Shown here piece by piece: positions 42,141 to 53,361 of a stretch of 64,000 nucleotides of DNA (position 1 is the stretch's first letter; each line of letters starts with the position of its first letter). The notes beneath the pieces were generated by a model. It was not told the origin of the DNA. It made no database searches and worked only from the letters and a program-made list of their open reading frames with translations. This DNA is from Flectonema sp. DT1601 (lineage: Eukaryota; Euglenozoa; Diplonemea; Diplonemida; Diplonemidae), in the NCBI GenBank assembly GCA_964019425.1, contig OZ025813.1, positions 682,001-746,000 on the forward strand, in the 5' to 3' direction. The translations under genes and the position numbers were made by a program.

Positions 42141-42283
42141 AGAAGAAAGAAAGAAAAAAAAAAAAAAAAAAAAAAAGAATCTCTCATGCGCTTTAACCAT
42201 CTCTCATGTATATTTGTGATAATTATTTTTAGTTTGTATTATTTATGTTTTTTCTTTTTTTTCTATTTTCACAGTCTTTAATA

Positions 42284-43190
42284 ATGCTTACCACGATGGA
42301 ACACGACAGGCCGCTACCGGAGTTGCCGTGGCTTAGGTTTTGGAATCTAAACGGACAGCACGGTGAAGGACCTATTGAAGAGGTTGTGACTAAGACTTGT
42401 GTACCAATGCAAGCCTTGCTGAGATTATTAAGAGGGTGGCGCAGCAACCCAATTCAAGGTTGGTATTTCCAACCAGAAACAGAATGGCCACAGGATGATG
42501 GCTACAACGTAGGTTCACACTGTCAGGGAAGACGAGTACCAAAATGCTTTCAAAATGGATCACCTGGGAGAATATCTCGACCTTTGAGACAGGTCGAGCG
42601 CCCCTCAGCCCTCGAAAAAGCTTTCACTGGTGAGATTGCTGAGCTTCAGAGTCTGCTTCCTGGTCATGAAAAAATGACACTTTACGAACTTACGAGGAGT
42701 ATTCAGGATCTGTTTCCTTCTTTTGCAAGACATCACATTCTACAAACAGCAGCAGTTGTTCTTGATGAACAGAATGAAACGAGTAGATTGCTATCAACAG
42801 ATGAAGAGTTCATTGATGGTATGAAATATTTAAGCTTGTTCTCAAAGTGTTGGTCAGCCTTCTCCTGTCCTGAAACTCAGGAACTTAACGTCGCCGCATT
42901 CAGCACGGAGGCTGGCGCTGCCCGTATTGAAATTGCTGAAAGTGATCTCCAGAAGGTGTGTTTTTATTCTATAATATTATTATTACGTACGGAACCTTAA
43001 ACAACAATTACCCTACACAGACGTTTAACGAAGTTGATCGAAACAAGAAGGGAATCATTACTCTACCGGATATTTGCTTGTGGTTTGCTACTAATAAAGT
43101 ATGTGTTAGTTCACAATGGGATGGTTGTGTTTTTTTTAAAGTTTTAAAAAAAAAAATATAACAACACAGGAAATTCGACATGGTCAATAA
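42284..43190 (+). CDS. EF-hand protein, three exons, ~256 aa
   Basis: Exons 42284-42955, 43021-43098 and 43170-43190; introns of 65 and 71 nt (GTGTGT...CACAG and GTATGT...CACAG), all phase 0. Splicing is required to rebuild an EF-hand helix-loop-helix across the first junction: ESDLQK joins TFNEVDRNKKGIITLPD, with the calcium loop DRNKKGIITLPD. The product ends six codons into exon 3. The N-terminal 200 residues include a Trp-rich start and an alpha-helical middle without a known domain. A TTTTCACAG site lies 9 nt before the ATG. Role: probably calcium-dependent regulation, partner unknown. Confidence 0.8.
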
Positions 43191-44046
43191 AACACATTAA
43201 GTTATTGATATATTTTTTTTTTCTCTTTGTCTATTAATTGTACACTCCCACCAAAATTGCGAGATGAAAAAATTGCTTTTTTTTTTTTTCTTTGTTAGTT
43301 TTTTAAGTTATTGCCTTTGTTATAGTTAGCTTCTCATCCCCTGTCACCCTTTTTTTTTCCCCTTCTTCTTTTCCCCTTTTATTTGGTGCTTGTTTTTTCA
43401 TATTACAGCAAACTCAGAAGATCCTTTCAATCAATTTGCTTTGCTAGAAAAATAAGGTCAAGTAGCGTACGCCATTCGCACGCTTTTTTATTGTATTTGC
43501 ATACAAGCAATGAATGGGGTTTCTATTCGGTTTTATATATAAAGAGAGAAAAAAAAAAAAAAAAATCGCTCGACGTATGGGGGTCTTCCCTGTTTCCACA
43601 CCAATTTCCCGTGAAAAAAAAAAATAAAAAAAAAATATAATAATAATAATTCCTTATTTACAAGTAGTTGAATTTTTCTTTTTTAAAATAAGGTTGCCTT
43701 ATATTATATTCCCCCTAGTTTTTTTTTTTTGTTTCCGAAAATCGTACAGGCGTTTCAGCCAAGAAAGAATGAAAAAAAAAAAAAAAAAAAAAAAAGAAAC
43801 TACAACTGCCAGTCAATTCTCTCAAGTCATGATACATGGTTATTATTCAGTAACGCTCATGACTTTATTAGTTTTGGCGCATTTAACATTTTTTTTTTTT
43901 TTTTTCCATTTTTTTTTTTGAGATTACTTGTTAAGAAATATATAATCAAGAGATGTTTATTTCATGTTTCTCAGGTCATAAAAAAAATACACAATGTACT
44001 CTTTTTTCTTTGATTAACACACTACAAATAATTTTTTTCAATCAAG
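43191..44046. other. Intergenic region, homopolymer-rich
   Basis: A and T runs make short poly-Lys and poly-Phe frames on the + strand. No gene is supported before the rRNA fragment. Confidence 0.6.
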
Positions 44047-44075
44047 TACTTGATATTAATTGTTCACCCACTAAC

Positions 44076-44119
<44 letters not shown>

Positions 44120-44215
44120 TTACCCTACTGATGGAGAGAGACCCCCTCGGGGCGGTGTATGTCGACAGCAATACGGGGTAGTACGAGAGGAACTCCCGTT
44201 TCCAGTCATACCCAA
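44047..44215 (+). rRNA. Isolated fragment of cytosolic LSU (28S) rRNA with the sarcin-ricin loop
   Basis: Contains GTTCACCCACTAACAGGGAA, CGTGAGCTGGGTTTAGACCG, TCGTGAGACAGGTTGGTTTT, ACCCTACTGATG and AGTACGAGAGGAAC, the signature of the 3' part of eukaryotic 28S rRNA. The stretch between GATG and AGTACGAGAGG is unlike common eukaryotes but folds: ACGGG/CCCGT closes the sarcin-ricin stem and GTATG/CATAC encloses it. The upstream and downstream parts of the LSU gene are missing. An overlapping 101-codon open frame is only a translation of this rRNA. It is a scattered module or a recent pseudogene. Confidence 0.9.
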
Positions 44216-44391
44216 AGATTGTAACTGTTCTTACATCTTCAACGTTTCAAAGCAATGAAGTGTCCTGTTGTTGTTGGTTGATGTGCGTATCTGATTATAT
44301 ATTTTTCCTTAGAATAAAAAAAAAAAAAAACAAAAAAAAAAAATATTGAAAATATGAACTGAAGAAAGGACTTAACAAAATCAAACCCACG

Positions 44392-46134
44392 ATGAGTAGC
44401 AACACTGGATCGTCACCTGTCCGAAGATACTATGGAGCGAGTCCAACGATGACGGTAGAAAGCTACCACACTAGAGGATCAGAAAGCGGACGTTCTGACG
44501 CCTATCGTAGACTGAGTGGTGCCAGCACTTACAGTAAACTAAGTAATAAAGAAATACCACTTCAAGTCTCACCCGTTAGACCTATCGTGAGACAAGAATC
44601 CTATGCAGATACGTTCTTACGAGAGGAGGCTTTGAAGGCTGCTGCATCATCGGCAGCAACAACATCACAGATGCAAAAAGCCTCATTACTATATTCTGAA
44701 TGTGTACAAGGATGTTCATTTATCGGAATGAACCACTCAACTGAGCTGCTAACAATATTTTCAAAATCAGCTCAGCAAGTGATTGATTGCATGGAACCGA
44801 AGTGGAAAAGGGCTGGCTTGCCGCCTCCAAGAGTACCATCAGATAAGTCATTGTTAAGTCCAACAGTTAAAAATATTTCAACACCTGTTAGAGGAATTAT
44901 GTCACCTCGTCCTTGTCCTCAAAGTGTTTCTCCTCCTCATGATTCACCTCCACCTATCACTGATACGGAAGATACGTTGGTTGGTAAGTTACGCGGTGCT
45001 CCTACACCTCCTCCTCGTGCTGGTCTTGGAACAAATCTCCCTGTTGCACCTGTTGCTATTGCACCTCCGATAACAAATTATCCAACTCGTGACTTTGCGA
45101 CTCTGCCAGCAAGCTATCCAGCTTCTGATAAACAAGTCCCAGTATCCAGTTATCCAGTTTCTGATAAACAAGTCCCAGCATCCAGTTATCCAGTTTCTGA
45201 TAAACAAGTCCCAGCATCCAGCTATCCAGCTTCTGAGAACAGAACTCCAGTAGTAGTCTCTGAGTACAAACCTTTAGCAAGTAGTTGTACAGCTTCTGAT
45301 AATAATACTTACTCGTACTCTGGGAATCAAGTTCCAGCTGCGAATCAGTCCTCTGAAAATAAAATCCCATTGACAACTAATTATTATTATGATTATAAAG
45401 TTCCAGTGGATTCTAAAAACAATGTTGCGGCAACTACCTATCCAACTTCTGAGAGTAAAGTCCCGGCGTCAGCATCGGCTAGACTATTCTCTGACAGGAG
45501 GGTTTCAGCGCCCAGTTCTGAGAACAAGGTTTCATCAGCCTCTGAATACACACCTTACGCGAAAGTAACTAGTAACCCGGCATCAGCATTAGAAAGAATA
45601 CAGTCTTCAGTTATCAGAGACAGACCTGTTAGTTCTTTATTAGACGCAGCTGATCAGTCTGTTTTAAAAGCATCCCTTGAAAGGGATAGAGAGAAACAGT
45701 TCGCAGCATCTATGGCGACTGAGTCTGAAATTCAGAAACCTTTTGTTGGTATCTCTGGTGTGTCAAGTGGTGCTTCACCGTATTATAACGATCCTAATTT
45801 ATTAAAGAAACATGACAACAGCTATAGATCTGATGCTGCAGCACCGAATAGCAGTCTGTTGGATTCAGTGAGGGATATCTCAGCAATCAGTAATAATTCG
45901 TATTCTAGCGCTGATCGTGATGGTGTGGAGTTGACCTCTGCCCCTCCAACTTCTGCTAGAGTCAATCCCCAAATACAATCGGAACATCAAGATGTCAGCA
46001 CTGTGCTTAATCAAGTAAAGGAAATGGAAAGGCAACTCGGAACTTTGAAAACCTCATTAATATACCATATGAGTGGACAGCATTCGAAGGGAACCTCTCC
46101 GCCTATGAGCAGTATCGCTTCACACAATAGATAA
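44392..46134 (+). CDS. Low-complexity Ser/Pro-rich protein, 580 aa
   Basis: No recognised domain. A Ser/Tyr/Arg-rich N-terminus is followed by a short helical block with cysteines (about residues 85-140). A long disordered Pro/Ser region comes next, with four near-identical SDKQVP repeats (about residues 240-285) and looser relatives beyond. A short coiled coil (VLNQVKEMERQLGTLKTSL) sits near the C-terminus. It may be a cytoskeletal or scaffold protein. No signal peptide or membrane helix. Confidence 0.7.
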   Translation: MSSNTGSSPVRRYYGASPTMTVESYHTRGSESGRSDAYRRLSGASTYSKLSNKEIPLQVSPVRPIVRQESYADTFLREEALKAAASSAATTSQMQKASLLYSECVQGCSFIGMNHSTELLTIFSKSAQQVIDCMEPKWKRAGLPPPRVPSDKSLLSPTVKNISTPVRGIMSPRPCPQSVSPPHDSPPPITDTEDTLVGKLRGAPTPPPRAGLGTNLPVAPVAIAPPITNYPTRDFATLPASYPASDKQVPVSSYPVSDKQVPASSYPVSDKQVPASSYPASENRTPVVVSEYKPLASSCTASDNNTYSYSGNQVPAANQSSENKIPLTTNYYYDYKVPVDSKNNVAATTYPTSESKVPASASARLFSDRRVSAPSSENKVSSASEYTPYAKVTSNPASALERIQSSVIRDRPVSSLLDAADQSVLKASLERDREKQFAASMATESEIQKPFVGISGVSSGASPYYNDPNLLKKHDNSYRSDAAAPNSSLLDSVRDISAISNNSYSSADRDGVELTSAPPTSARVNPQIQSEHQDVSTVLNQVKEMERQLGTLKTSLIYHMSGQHSKGTSPPMSSIASHNR

Positions 46135-46739
46135 AAAATTCTAAACCGGGGGGGTTTTTTTCTTCTTCTGGTGCGCATTTATCGAGTTTTTCGTTGTTTT
46201 TTTTAATTTTTGTTTTCTCTTTTTCTTTTTTTTTTGTTGTTTCTATCGGTCATGTCCTGAGAACCCTGTTTGATTAGTACTAACATTATGAGAGAGAGAA
46301 GGATACCTTTAATTGCAGTCATCATTATGTGTCTTTGCAATGAGGTTGAATGTGGGATTTATAGTAGTTAGTCGCCTGTCAAAGAAACACCAACAGCTTG
46401 TCATAAGACACTTTTGTTTTATCCAAACGAGGGGATTATTCGCACGGCTCTTTTTTTTCTTTTTTTTTTTTTCTTTGTAGTTCGTTCCTCTTCCCCATCT
46501 TCATGTTTTAGATTATTTTTTAAGAAGTTAAATACCCGTAGAGTCTGACTAGAGAACCATTGGTAATCATCTGTTAATTGTGTGACTGTTTTTTATTTTA
46601 TTTTATTTTTTCACTCAAACCAGGTCTTTCTTCATTGATGACGGAGTTTTTTTTTTTTTTTTTAAACAGATAAAGCATCTTTTGTATTTGTTATTTGTTC
46701 ACAGTTTCGGCATTATACCTACACACTTATATATATAAA
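46135..46739. other. Intergenic region
   Basis: Poly-T tracts and no gene. A TTGTTCACAG acceptor-like site (AG at 46703-46704) lies 36 nt before the next start codon. Confidence 0.6.
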
Positions 46740-47459
46740 ATGGGAAGTCTTTGTGCTAAAGCTGATGCCATCGAGGATGAACCGAAAGAAATCCTAGACG
46801 TCGACACGTTAATAAAACAACAGCAGCTGAGACAGCAGCAAATCGGCGTGGTTGGTGGAATTCATGAAAGCCATTCTGAAATTCGATCAGAAGAAGAAAT
46901 GCCTGCAGTAAAAGCTCGTGCTATGACATGTCCTCCCGGACCAGTACCTCGAGCAGATGGTAAAGTGTCATTCCGTATGATGGCTAGAGCGAGAAGCGGA
47001 ACTGGTCCTCCTCGTAGAAATAGACGACCTGTTTACAAGTCATTCTCTGCTAAACAAGATCAGGATTCTGAATCAGAACAACAGCCGTTAAAGATCATCC
47101 CTGAGGAGGAAGAATCGCGCAAATACAAACAATTCGCTCAGCAACACGGACTTTCAATCAATCTCTCGGTGATGGGTGCAGCTCCAGGTAATCCTGCCAC
47201 TGCTAAGTATGTTCCACGAAGACTTCCGCAAAATTTTCAAATGCCCCCACCAGCTGACAATGTGCCAGCTCCACAAACACCAGATTACGAAAAAGAAGAA
47301 CCAGCTGTGGTGATGACAAAGCCAGCGATGCCTAGAAAGAGACGTCCTTCAAAGTTTGTCTACAACCCGACTACTTCTGGTGCTATCAACAGGCCTCGTG
47401 GAAGAAGTACTTTAGGTCAGCCATCGTTAGATCTGGATGAGTTAGCTCGCAGATTGTGA
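46740..47459 (+). CDS. Probable N-myristoylated and palmitoylated protein, 239 aa
   Basis: The true start is the ATG at 46740; upstream codons in frame come from the untranslated leader. The product begins MGSLCAKA, a good N-myristoylation signal with an adjacent cysteine for palmitoylation, so it is probably attached to the plasma or flagellar membrane. The rest is basic and Pro/Arg-rich, likely disordered, with an acidic patch in the middle and the ending LDLDELARRL. No enzyme motif is present. Family unknown; an adaptor role is only inferred. Confidence 0.75.
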   Translation: MGSLCAKADAIEDEPKEILDVDTLIKQQQLRQQQIGVVGGIHESHSEIRSEEEMPAVKARAMTCPPGPVPRADGKVSFRMMARARSGTGPPRRNRRPVYKSFSAKQDQDSESEQQPLKIIPEEEESRKYKQFAQQHGLSINLSVMGAAPGNPATAKYVPRRLPQNFQMPPPADNVPAPQTPDYEKEEPAVVMTKPAMPRKRRPSKFVYNPTTSGAINRPRGRSTLGQPSLDLDELARRL

Positions 47460-47952
47460 GTGGGGTCAGATGTTTTTTTTTTTCCTTACATAACTCGGTT
47501 TGCAACAAAAAAAGAAAAAAAAAGGAACCCGTTCTTAAGATATTGGTGTTCCTGTTGCTTGAATCACGTCAATAGACTTTCGTCAGATGAAAATAAAAAA
47601 AAAAATAAAATAAGAGTTCGCTTTTTTTTTTTTTTTTCTCTCGTTCTCATTGCCTCAGCCATTGTATCCAACCATTGTACCCTCCTCTTCCGTGGACATT
47701 GAGACTTGATTTTTTTTTTCTTCACCCCCTCCTTCCCACCACCAATTTTGCATTCCTTAATTCGGTTTAATTTAGTAGTTTAATTTCCGTTGTATCTATC
47801 TTCCTCCCACTTTTTAGAATGAGATTATGCAGCAGCCATGTTAGGTCTTGTATTCACAGTGCTAAAAATTACTTTTAGTCGACTGTTTCATAAATTACTA
47901 ATTGTTTTAAAAATTAGTTATCTATGGCGTGTGACCTGTTTCTTCTAAAAGC

Positions 47953-47983
<31 letters not shown>

Positions 47984-48725
47984 CCTTCAGAATTTTATTT
48001 AACTGTAAGCTATTACAGGTTGAGTGGGAGAAGGGAACAAAAAAAAAAAAAAAAAAAAAAAAAATTGTGACGTATCTTTCTATTGTTGTAGATTAAGTTG
48101 TTGATCTACTTGCTTCTTTTATTTGTATCCTTTTTTTGCTGTTTTTTTTCCCCGTTGTAAATCAAATACACTCTCCTCCCCCTTTTCGGTTTGTTGTGAA
48201 ATGTGTATAACAAGTTTGAACAAAAAAAAAAAAAACAACATAACAAAGAATACGATGTTGTTCTGACAATCGTTGACTTGCACTATTTGTGTAGGTAGTT
48301 TTTTTTGTTTAAATGAAGTGTTGTTTGCGTCTCTCTGAAGAGGTTGTTGCTGAGAGAAGAGTACAACCCTCAGTGAAAGCCTCCATTGAGATTGTCATAC
48401 AAAGTGAAAAATAAAGAACAGTACCTGAACGAAAATCTTCTTACGTTACCCTCCCTTGACTATCTATTTTGATGGGAAGGAGGGTGAACAAAAACCTAAC
48501 CGAGAAGTCCTTAGATTGTTTCCTGTCCCTCTCTTATGTGAAGTGGAAGCTGAAGAACTGTCTCTGTGACAGCAGCCATGAATGGTTTATGTGTTTAATA
48601 GTTTTTATTGTTTTTCTTTTAAAAACAGCATGTTTGTTACTGATGTGAGTGAAGCTTAGTGAAGGGAAACATTGATTGTCACTTAGTTGTGATATTTTAA
48701 TTCTGCAGCACATTACACAAACAAG
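47460..48725. other. Intergenic region, 1.27 kb
   Basis: Two long A-runs (near 47954-47979 and 48040-48063) and T-rich stretches. The 400 bp before 48.7 kb are balanced in composition and may be untranslated leader; they contain no long frame. A TTAATTCTGCAG acceptor-like site (AG at 48707-48708) precedes the next ATG by 17 nt. Confidence 0.55.
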
Positions 48726-49146
48726 ATGCCTAATCTTTGCCTGTCTTGTACCTTTAACCCTCCAGTGTTGAAGCTAATGGGTAATACTCTTAGAGAAGAG
48801 ACAGTTCACAAGCTGCAAAGTAGACTCCCAGGTATACCATGTTTTTTTCATGTTGTGCTGCTTTTATGAAATAAAAAAAAAATTTAAAAAAAAAAATATA
48901 ACAGCCGTGACCACATCAACTGCAAGTCCCAGCAAAGATCCTCCAAAGTTTGTCTTCGTTCAAAACCCTCCGCACTGGCACTTAGATCTTGGACAGCATT
49001 ACTGTGATCACTTAGGAAGGTCATTTATATTTCTAACATGTATTGAATGTCTTGAGGGTGAGGATTGGAGACTTCGAGGAACTAATTGCATGACGCACTA
49101 CGACACTGCCAAAGACACGACTAAATTCTTTTTTCATCGAGACTAA
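48726..49146 (+). CDS. Small orphan protein, two exons, 115 aa
   Basis: Exon 1 is 48726-48831 and exon 2 is 48905-49146. The 73-nt intron (GTATAC...AACAG) splits a codon after its first base. The joined frame starts MPNLCLSCTFNPP and ends with a compact Trp/Cys-rich part (FVFVQNPPHWHLDLGQHYCD; GEDWRLRGTNC; KFFFHRD). Neither exon alone is convincing, but the joined protein looks conserved in style: Trp, Cys, His and aromatic residues, no low complexity. I do not recognise the family. Confidence 0.55.
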
Positions 49147-49710
49147 GGAATTCAAATTCAATTACACTTTTTTTTTTACAATGTGAAATACGACACTAAA
49201 TTATACTTCTCGCTTATCCCTATTATGAATTATTTTTCGTTGGATTTTTTTTTTTTTTTTCCCCTTTTCTTTTCTTTTCTTTCTAGAAGAAGAAGATACG
49301 CGTTGGAGGAGTGGTGATGGAAGAATATTCCTCTGTGAGACGGTAGTAATACTCGTGGGGAATTCTTAAAAAAAAAAAAAAAAAAAAAAAAAAGAAAATT
49401 TTATTGAAAATCCATTTCAACCCCAAACCCATCCAGTAGTATTGTTCATACAAAAAAAAAGTGGCTCTCTCTTGAGTGATCGCTACTACCTCCTCTACTC
49501 CCTGACAAAGAAAACGAAGACTGAACCGAAAATAACTTAAAGGAACCTTATAAGTCACATACGACTTAGTGATGAAGAGACTTACTTTTGCTTTGAATTA
49601 TTTATTTTCCCCTCACCTAAAGATTAACAATAGAGCACCAATTTAAGGTGGCATCCAAGGGGGAAAAATGTCCCTCTGGGAGTATCGGTGGAAATGCGAT
49701 TTCGATTAAG
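49147..49710. other. Intergenic region
   Basis: Poly-T and poly-A tracts, no gene recognised. The open frame in the last ~90 nt before 49711 might be an extra 5' exon of the kinase, but it has no start codon. Confidence 0.5.
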
Positions 49711-49985
49711 ATGATGCGAGTATGTGAAGTTTATTATTTATAGGGGGAGAAAAAAAAAAAAAAAAAAAAAATCTGAAAAATATAAATACATAAAACAGTC
49801 TCTGGGTGAGGGAGCCTTTGGTGAGGTAATCTTGGGGATGACCGAACAGGGGGAGTTCATAGCAGTTAAAAAAATAAACATGGAAAATGATCAATACGAA
49901 TCAACAGCAAGACGAGAGTATGAAATTCTAAAAAAAGCAGCGCACCCTAACATCGTAAAAGTCATGCATTATTCATTTCAAAAAG

Positions 49986-50024
<39 letters not shown>

Positions 50025-52967
50025 AGGTGAGAGGCAAGTATGGCAGGAGAGCAAACCCTCGGAACCAGCGATCCTTATGTTACATGAGTGTGCGCTAAAA
50101 AGATAAACTGCAACACAAGTTTTGGGCCGGTTTTCTAGGTCCTACCATATCTGTCGCCGAAGCGAAGAAAAGAAAAAGAAAAAACAATATTTGTGGTTGT
50201 GTTTGCGCTGATGGTCGCATTCCCAGTTCCAGCGTGTTTTTTTTTTCCCTCTTACATTTACATACAGTTTACATACAGCTCTGCCTTTTCACTCTTCTTT
50301 TTTTCATTTTTCTTTTCACATGTTTGCTTCTTTACATTTTTTACAAGTTCACTTCTTTACATTTAATTATTTCCGTTCATTCACTTTCCGTTTCATGCTT
50401 CTCACATGGCATCGTTTTTCGATCGCGATCCCCGTGATTTCCTTTTCCTCTTCTCTTTCCCACGCCGCGATCTCTCCAACAATCCGCAGCATTCAGCGTA
50501 GTCACACTTCACGCACATGACTACCCGTGTTCCCTTCGCGATCCGCTCTCCACACCTATCACACCATCCCTTCGTCGGGTGTTTCACCGGATTCTTGATC
50601 GCTGCTTGTGGTATCTCCTTTCCGCACCCACACATCCCTACTGGGGGGCGGTCTTCTTGTGTCGGCGGGGAGCAGATCGAGCTCGAGTCTGACGTCATCT
50701 TGTCTGAGTCATGGTCCATGGTAGGCTCCGTGGTGGTTGCAGGCACGATATTTTCTCGTGTGTGCTTGTTACCGCCTGTGAGACTTCCTTACCGTTCTCC
50801 TCCTTCTACTTTAACAATCTCCTCCCGACTTTTTCCTCACCTCTCACCCATCGGTAGGCCTCTTCGCTGGCTTCGGGGGGGCAGGAGCTCCAGCCTCAGC
50901 GTTGATCCAAGTCGATGCGCCATTCTCTGCGAGACCTCGATGTATTGTCGGTGTGACTCTACTGAGTGCTCGAGTGAGCCGTACGCCACGATTTCCTTCA
51001 CTGCATCTCCGTAACTTAGCAACTGCGCCATCCCGATCCCTAACGCCTTACCCTCGCGGTTCGGCGAGCATTCCTTGAGGGGGAATCTCCACATGTAGAT
51101 CACTTCACTGCCACTTACAACACGCGTTCTCGTCTCCCTGTGTTGCTGCGTAGAACAGTTCATAGGTGGGCTTTTCAGAGTGCCATTCTATTAGCTCAAT
51201 CTTCGCCCTCTTCTTCGAGTCTCTAAAACCCGCTTCCGGTTCCGACTGTCGTCGCACTCCCTCCTGAGGCTCATGGTTCACACTTGGGCGCCACCCTATT
51301 CGGGGCTCCGTCTCACGTCCATGGTGGGGTCTGCTGATCCTTCCTTCGGCTCCTTGACTGGTTCCGCTGGCTTCGGGGTTCTGTTCTACCTCTGTTTCGC
51401 CTGTCATCACTTGGCACACCCACTGGTATGCTGTGTGCTTTACTTCGACAGGTAGGTCCGCCAGCCTCAACACTAGTCCTCGTGCCCTTACCACGTTACT
51501 TATCGCCCCGAATTTCTCCCACCGTTCTCTCGTCCACTGTTCCAAGGGTGCGTACGCTTGCGCTTCCACGGGTCCCTCCAGGAGGCCCTCCCCCGTGACC
51601 CATTCCAGTGCCAATTCTAGTGCGGCCAGCATTTTTTTTTTTTAAAAAGCCAAGTTCGATTCCCTGCAAAAAAAAAAAAAAAAATTAAACCCACAGATAA
51701 TCACAACCCAGGACATGGTGTTGCCTATATATTTCTGGAATATGTAAACGCAGGATCGCTTCAAGGAGTTTTACGATCAGTCGATTTTCTACCAACCCCA
51801 GCATTATCCAGTTATACATCTGAAATTCTTGAGGGTCTTGAATATTTACACAGTATAAACATAATCCACAGAGATATAAAGCCTGCTAACATCTTACTGA
51901 GGAGTGATAGATGCAGTCAGGGAGCAAGGATTAAGTTGGCTGATTTTGGACTTTCTCGTGTGGTAGGTCAGCGATCAGTAGACAACACTGCAGGTATAAG
52001 GGGAACACCCCATTATATGAGTCGTATGGCTATACGAGGGTTTTATAAAATTCAAAGTGACATATGGAGTCTTGGATGTACGGTTCTCGAGATGGCTACG
52101 GGACAGCCTCCTTTTGGAATGAAAATAGAAATTCCAACGTTGTTATTCGCGATTGCTGGTCCTGAGGGAAAGAAACCTGATACTTCTGAATTGGAACCAA
52201 TTGTAAAAACATTCGTTGATAGGTGTTTAAATGCTGAGGAAACTGGAATTACTTGTGCTGATCTAAAACAAGAAGCGCTAATAAACAGCGTGAACACAAC
52301 AGGAAGAGAAGCAGATCCACTGGTGATCGCAGCATCTGCTGATTGCCCTATTTTTAGAGGAGCCGTAAACATAACCTACGAGAAAATGTGGGATCGAATA
52401 AGCGAACTTCCCGAATTCAAAGGTACATCATTCAAAACTAAATACAGCTCCACGCTTGACGTCATAAGATACGTTATTGGAGGAGAGGGTCTCAAAGGTG
52501 CAGACTGCAGTGTAGCTGACTACACATCTCAATACGCCAAGGTACTTGGTAATTATTTTTCAAATGACCCCGCGAAAATGATAAAAGATTTACATTATCT
52601 GAACAGTCAAAAATTCTTTGATCTTGGAGTTGATACAAAAAAAGCAGAATCAAAAATAAAATCGAGTTCTGAGGGATCCTGTGTAATCCGACCTTCATTA
52701 CGGGAAGCTCCAACCCTCGCTTTGACGATTAAAATAAGAAACAGCGAACAAAAACTTGTTGTTAAACATTATCTTATAACAGTCTGTAATGAGAACGGAA
52801 CCACCAGAGAAGTCTCTCTCTACGGTGGACGGAATCCGTACAGTTGTTGTGCTACTTCTTTGAAAGACCTAATAGACCAATTACGTGAACAGGCTGACAT
52901 ACGAGGAGTAGGTGTCTTTCATGTTGCGAGTCTTCCAAGCGGCTATGTAGTATATCATAATACTTAG
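49711..52967 (+). CDS. Ser/Thr kinase (STE/MEKK-like) with a C-terminal SH2 domain, split by a 1.7-kb intron
   Basis: The kinase domain starts at LGEGAFGEV (49806 onward), with AVKKI and a helix-C glutamate, and is cut after SFQK by an intron (49986-51696, GTATTT...CCCACAG). The rejoined frame continues DNHNPGHGVAYIFLEY, then IIHRDIKPAN and LADFGLS. At the end of the activation loop the usual APE is replaced by SRM (GTPHYMSRMAIRG), which may weaken activity. From about 52620 an SH2 domain follows: AESKI, GSCVIRPS with the phosphotyrosine-binding Arg (52689-52691), KHYLITV and SLKDLIDQL. The 5' end is uncertain: a short exon with ATG at 49711 and a 79-nt intron (49720-49798), or a longer unspliced N-terminus. 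Confidence 0.75.
49989..51650 (-). mobile_element. Antisense retroelement-like insert inside the kinase intron
   Basis: The insert is clearly more GC-rich than its surroundings. On the minus strand it carries gene-like open frames (within about 51632-50402), including a cysteine cluster (WCDRCG...CVKC) like a nucleic-acid-binding finger. On the + strand it ends in a 31-nt T-run at 49989-50019, which would be a 3' poly(A) tail on the minus strand, pointing to retroposition. It has no reverse transcriptase and looks broken, so the family (non-LTR or other) is open. It accounts for nearly all of the intron's length. Confidence 0.6.
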
Positions 52968-53316
52968 CGTGGGTTTACCTCATTTTAGATCACTACGGTT
53001 GACGGTTTTTTTCTTGCCCATTCATTGCTTTCATTAAACCTTTTGCAATAATGCTGGTTGGATACGTTGTCTGTGGAAAAAAAAAAGAGAAAAAAAAAAA
53101 AAAAAAAAAAAATCTGTTTTGTTTCGGTTCGTTGCTCCAAGGGAGTGGAAAAAAAAAAAAAAAAAATCTCGTATATCTTTTGAATAAAAACATTTTTTCT
53201 TCTTTTTTTTTTCGGATACATCGCAACACACAAACATGACGGTACGCTGTTCCTTCGCAGCCTCCATGTCCATTGTTAATTAATTCACCAGGTGAGATCG
53301 CTGTGTCTTTTTTTTC

Positions 53317-53347
<31 letters not shown>

Positions 53348-53361
53348 GGGAACGACACTAA
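52968..53361. other. Intergenic region, poly-A rich
   Basis: Three A-runs, the longest over 25 nt (53322-53347), ending 14 nt before the next gene. No gene is seen; open frames on both strands are low complexity. Confidence 0.6.

Noticed and set aside
43953-44258. 101-codon open frame
   Set aside because: It is a translation of conserved LSU rRNA sequence, not a protein gene.
51650-51668. TTCGATTCC resembling a tRNA T-loop
   Set aside because: The flanking bases do not pair as a T-arm and no acceptor or anticodon arms are found.
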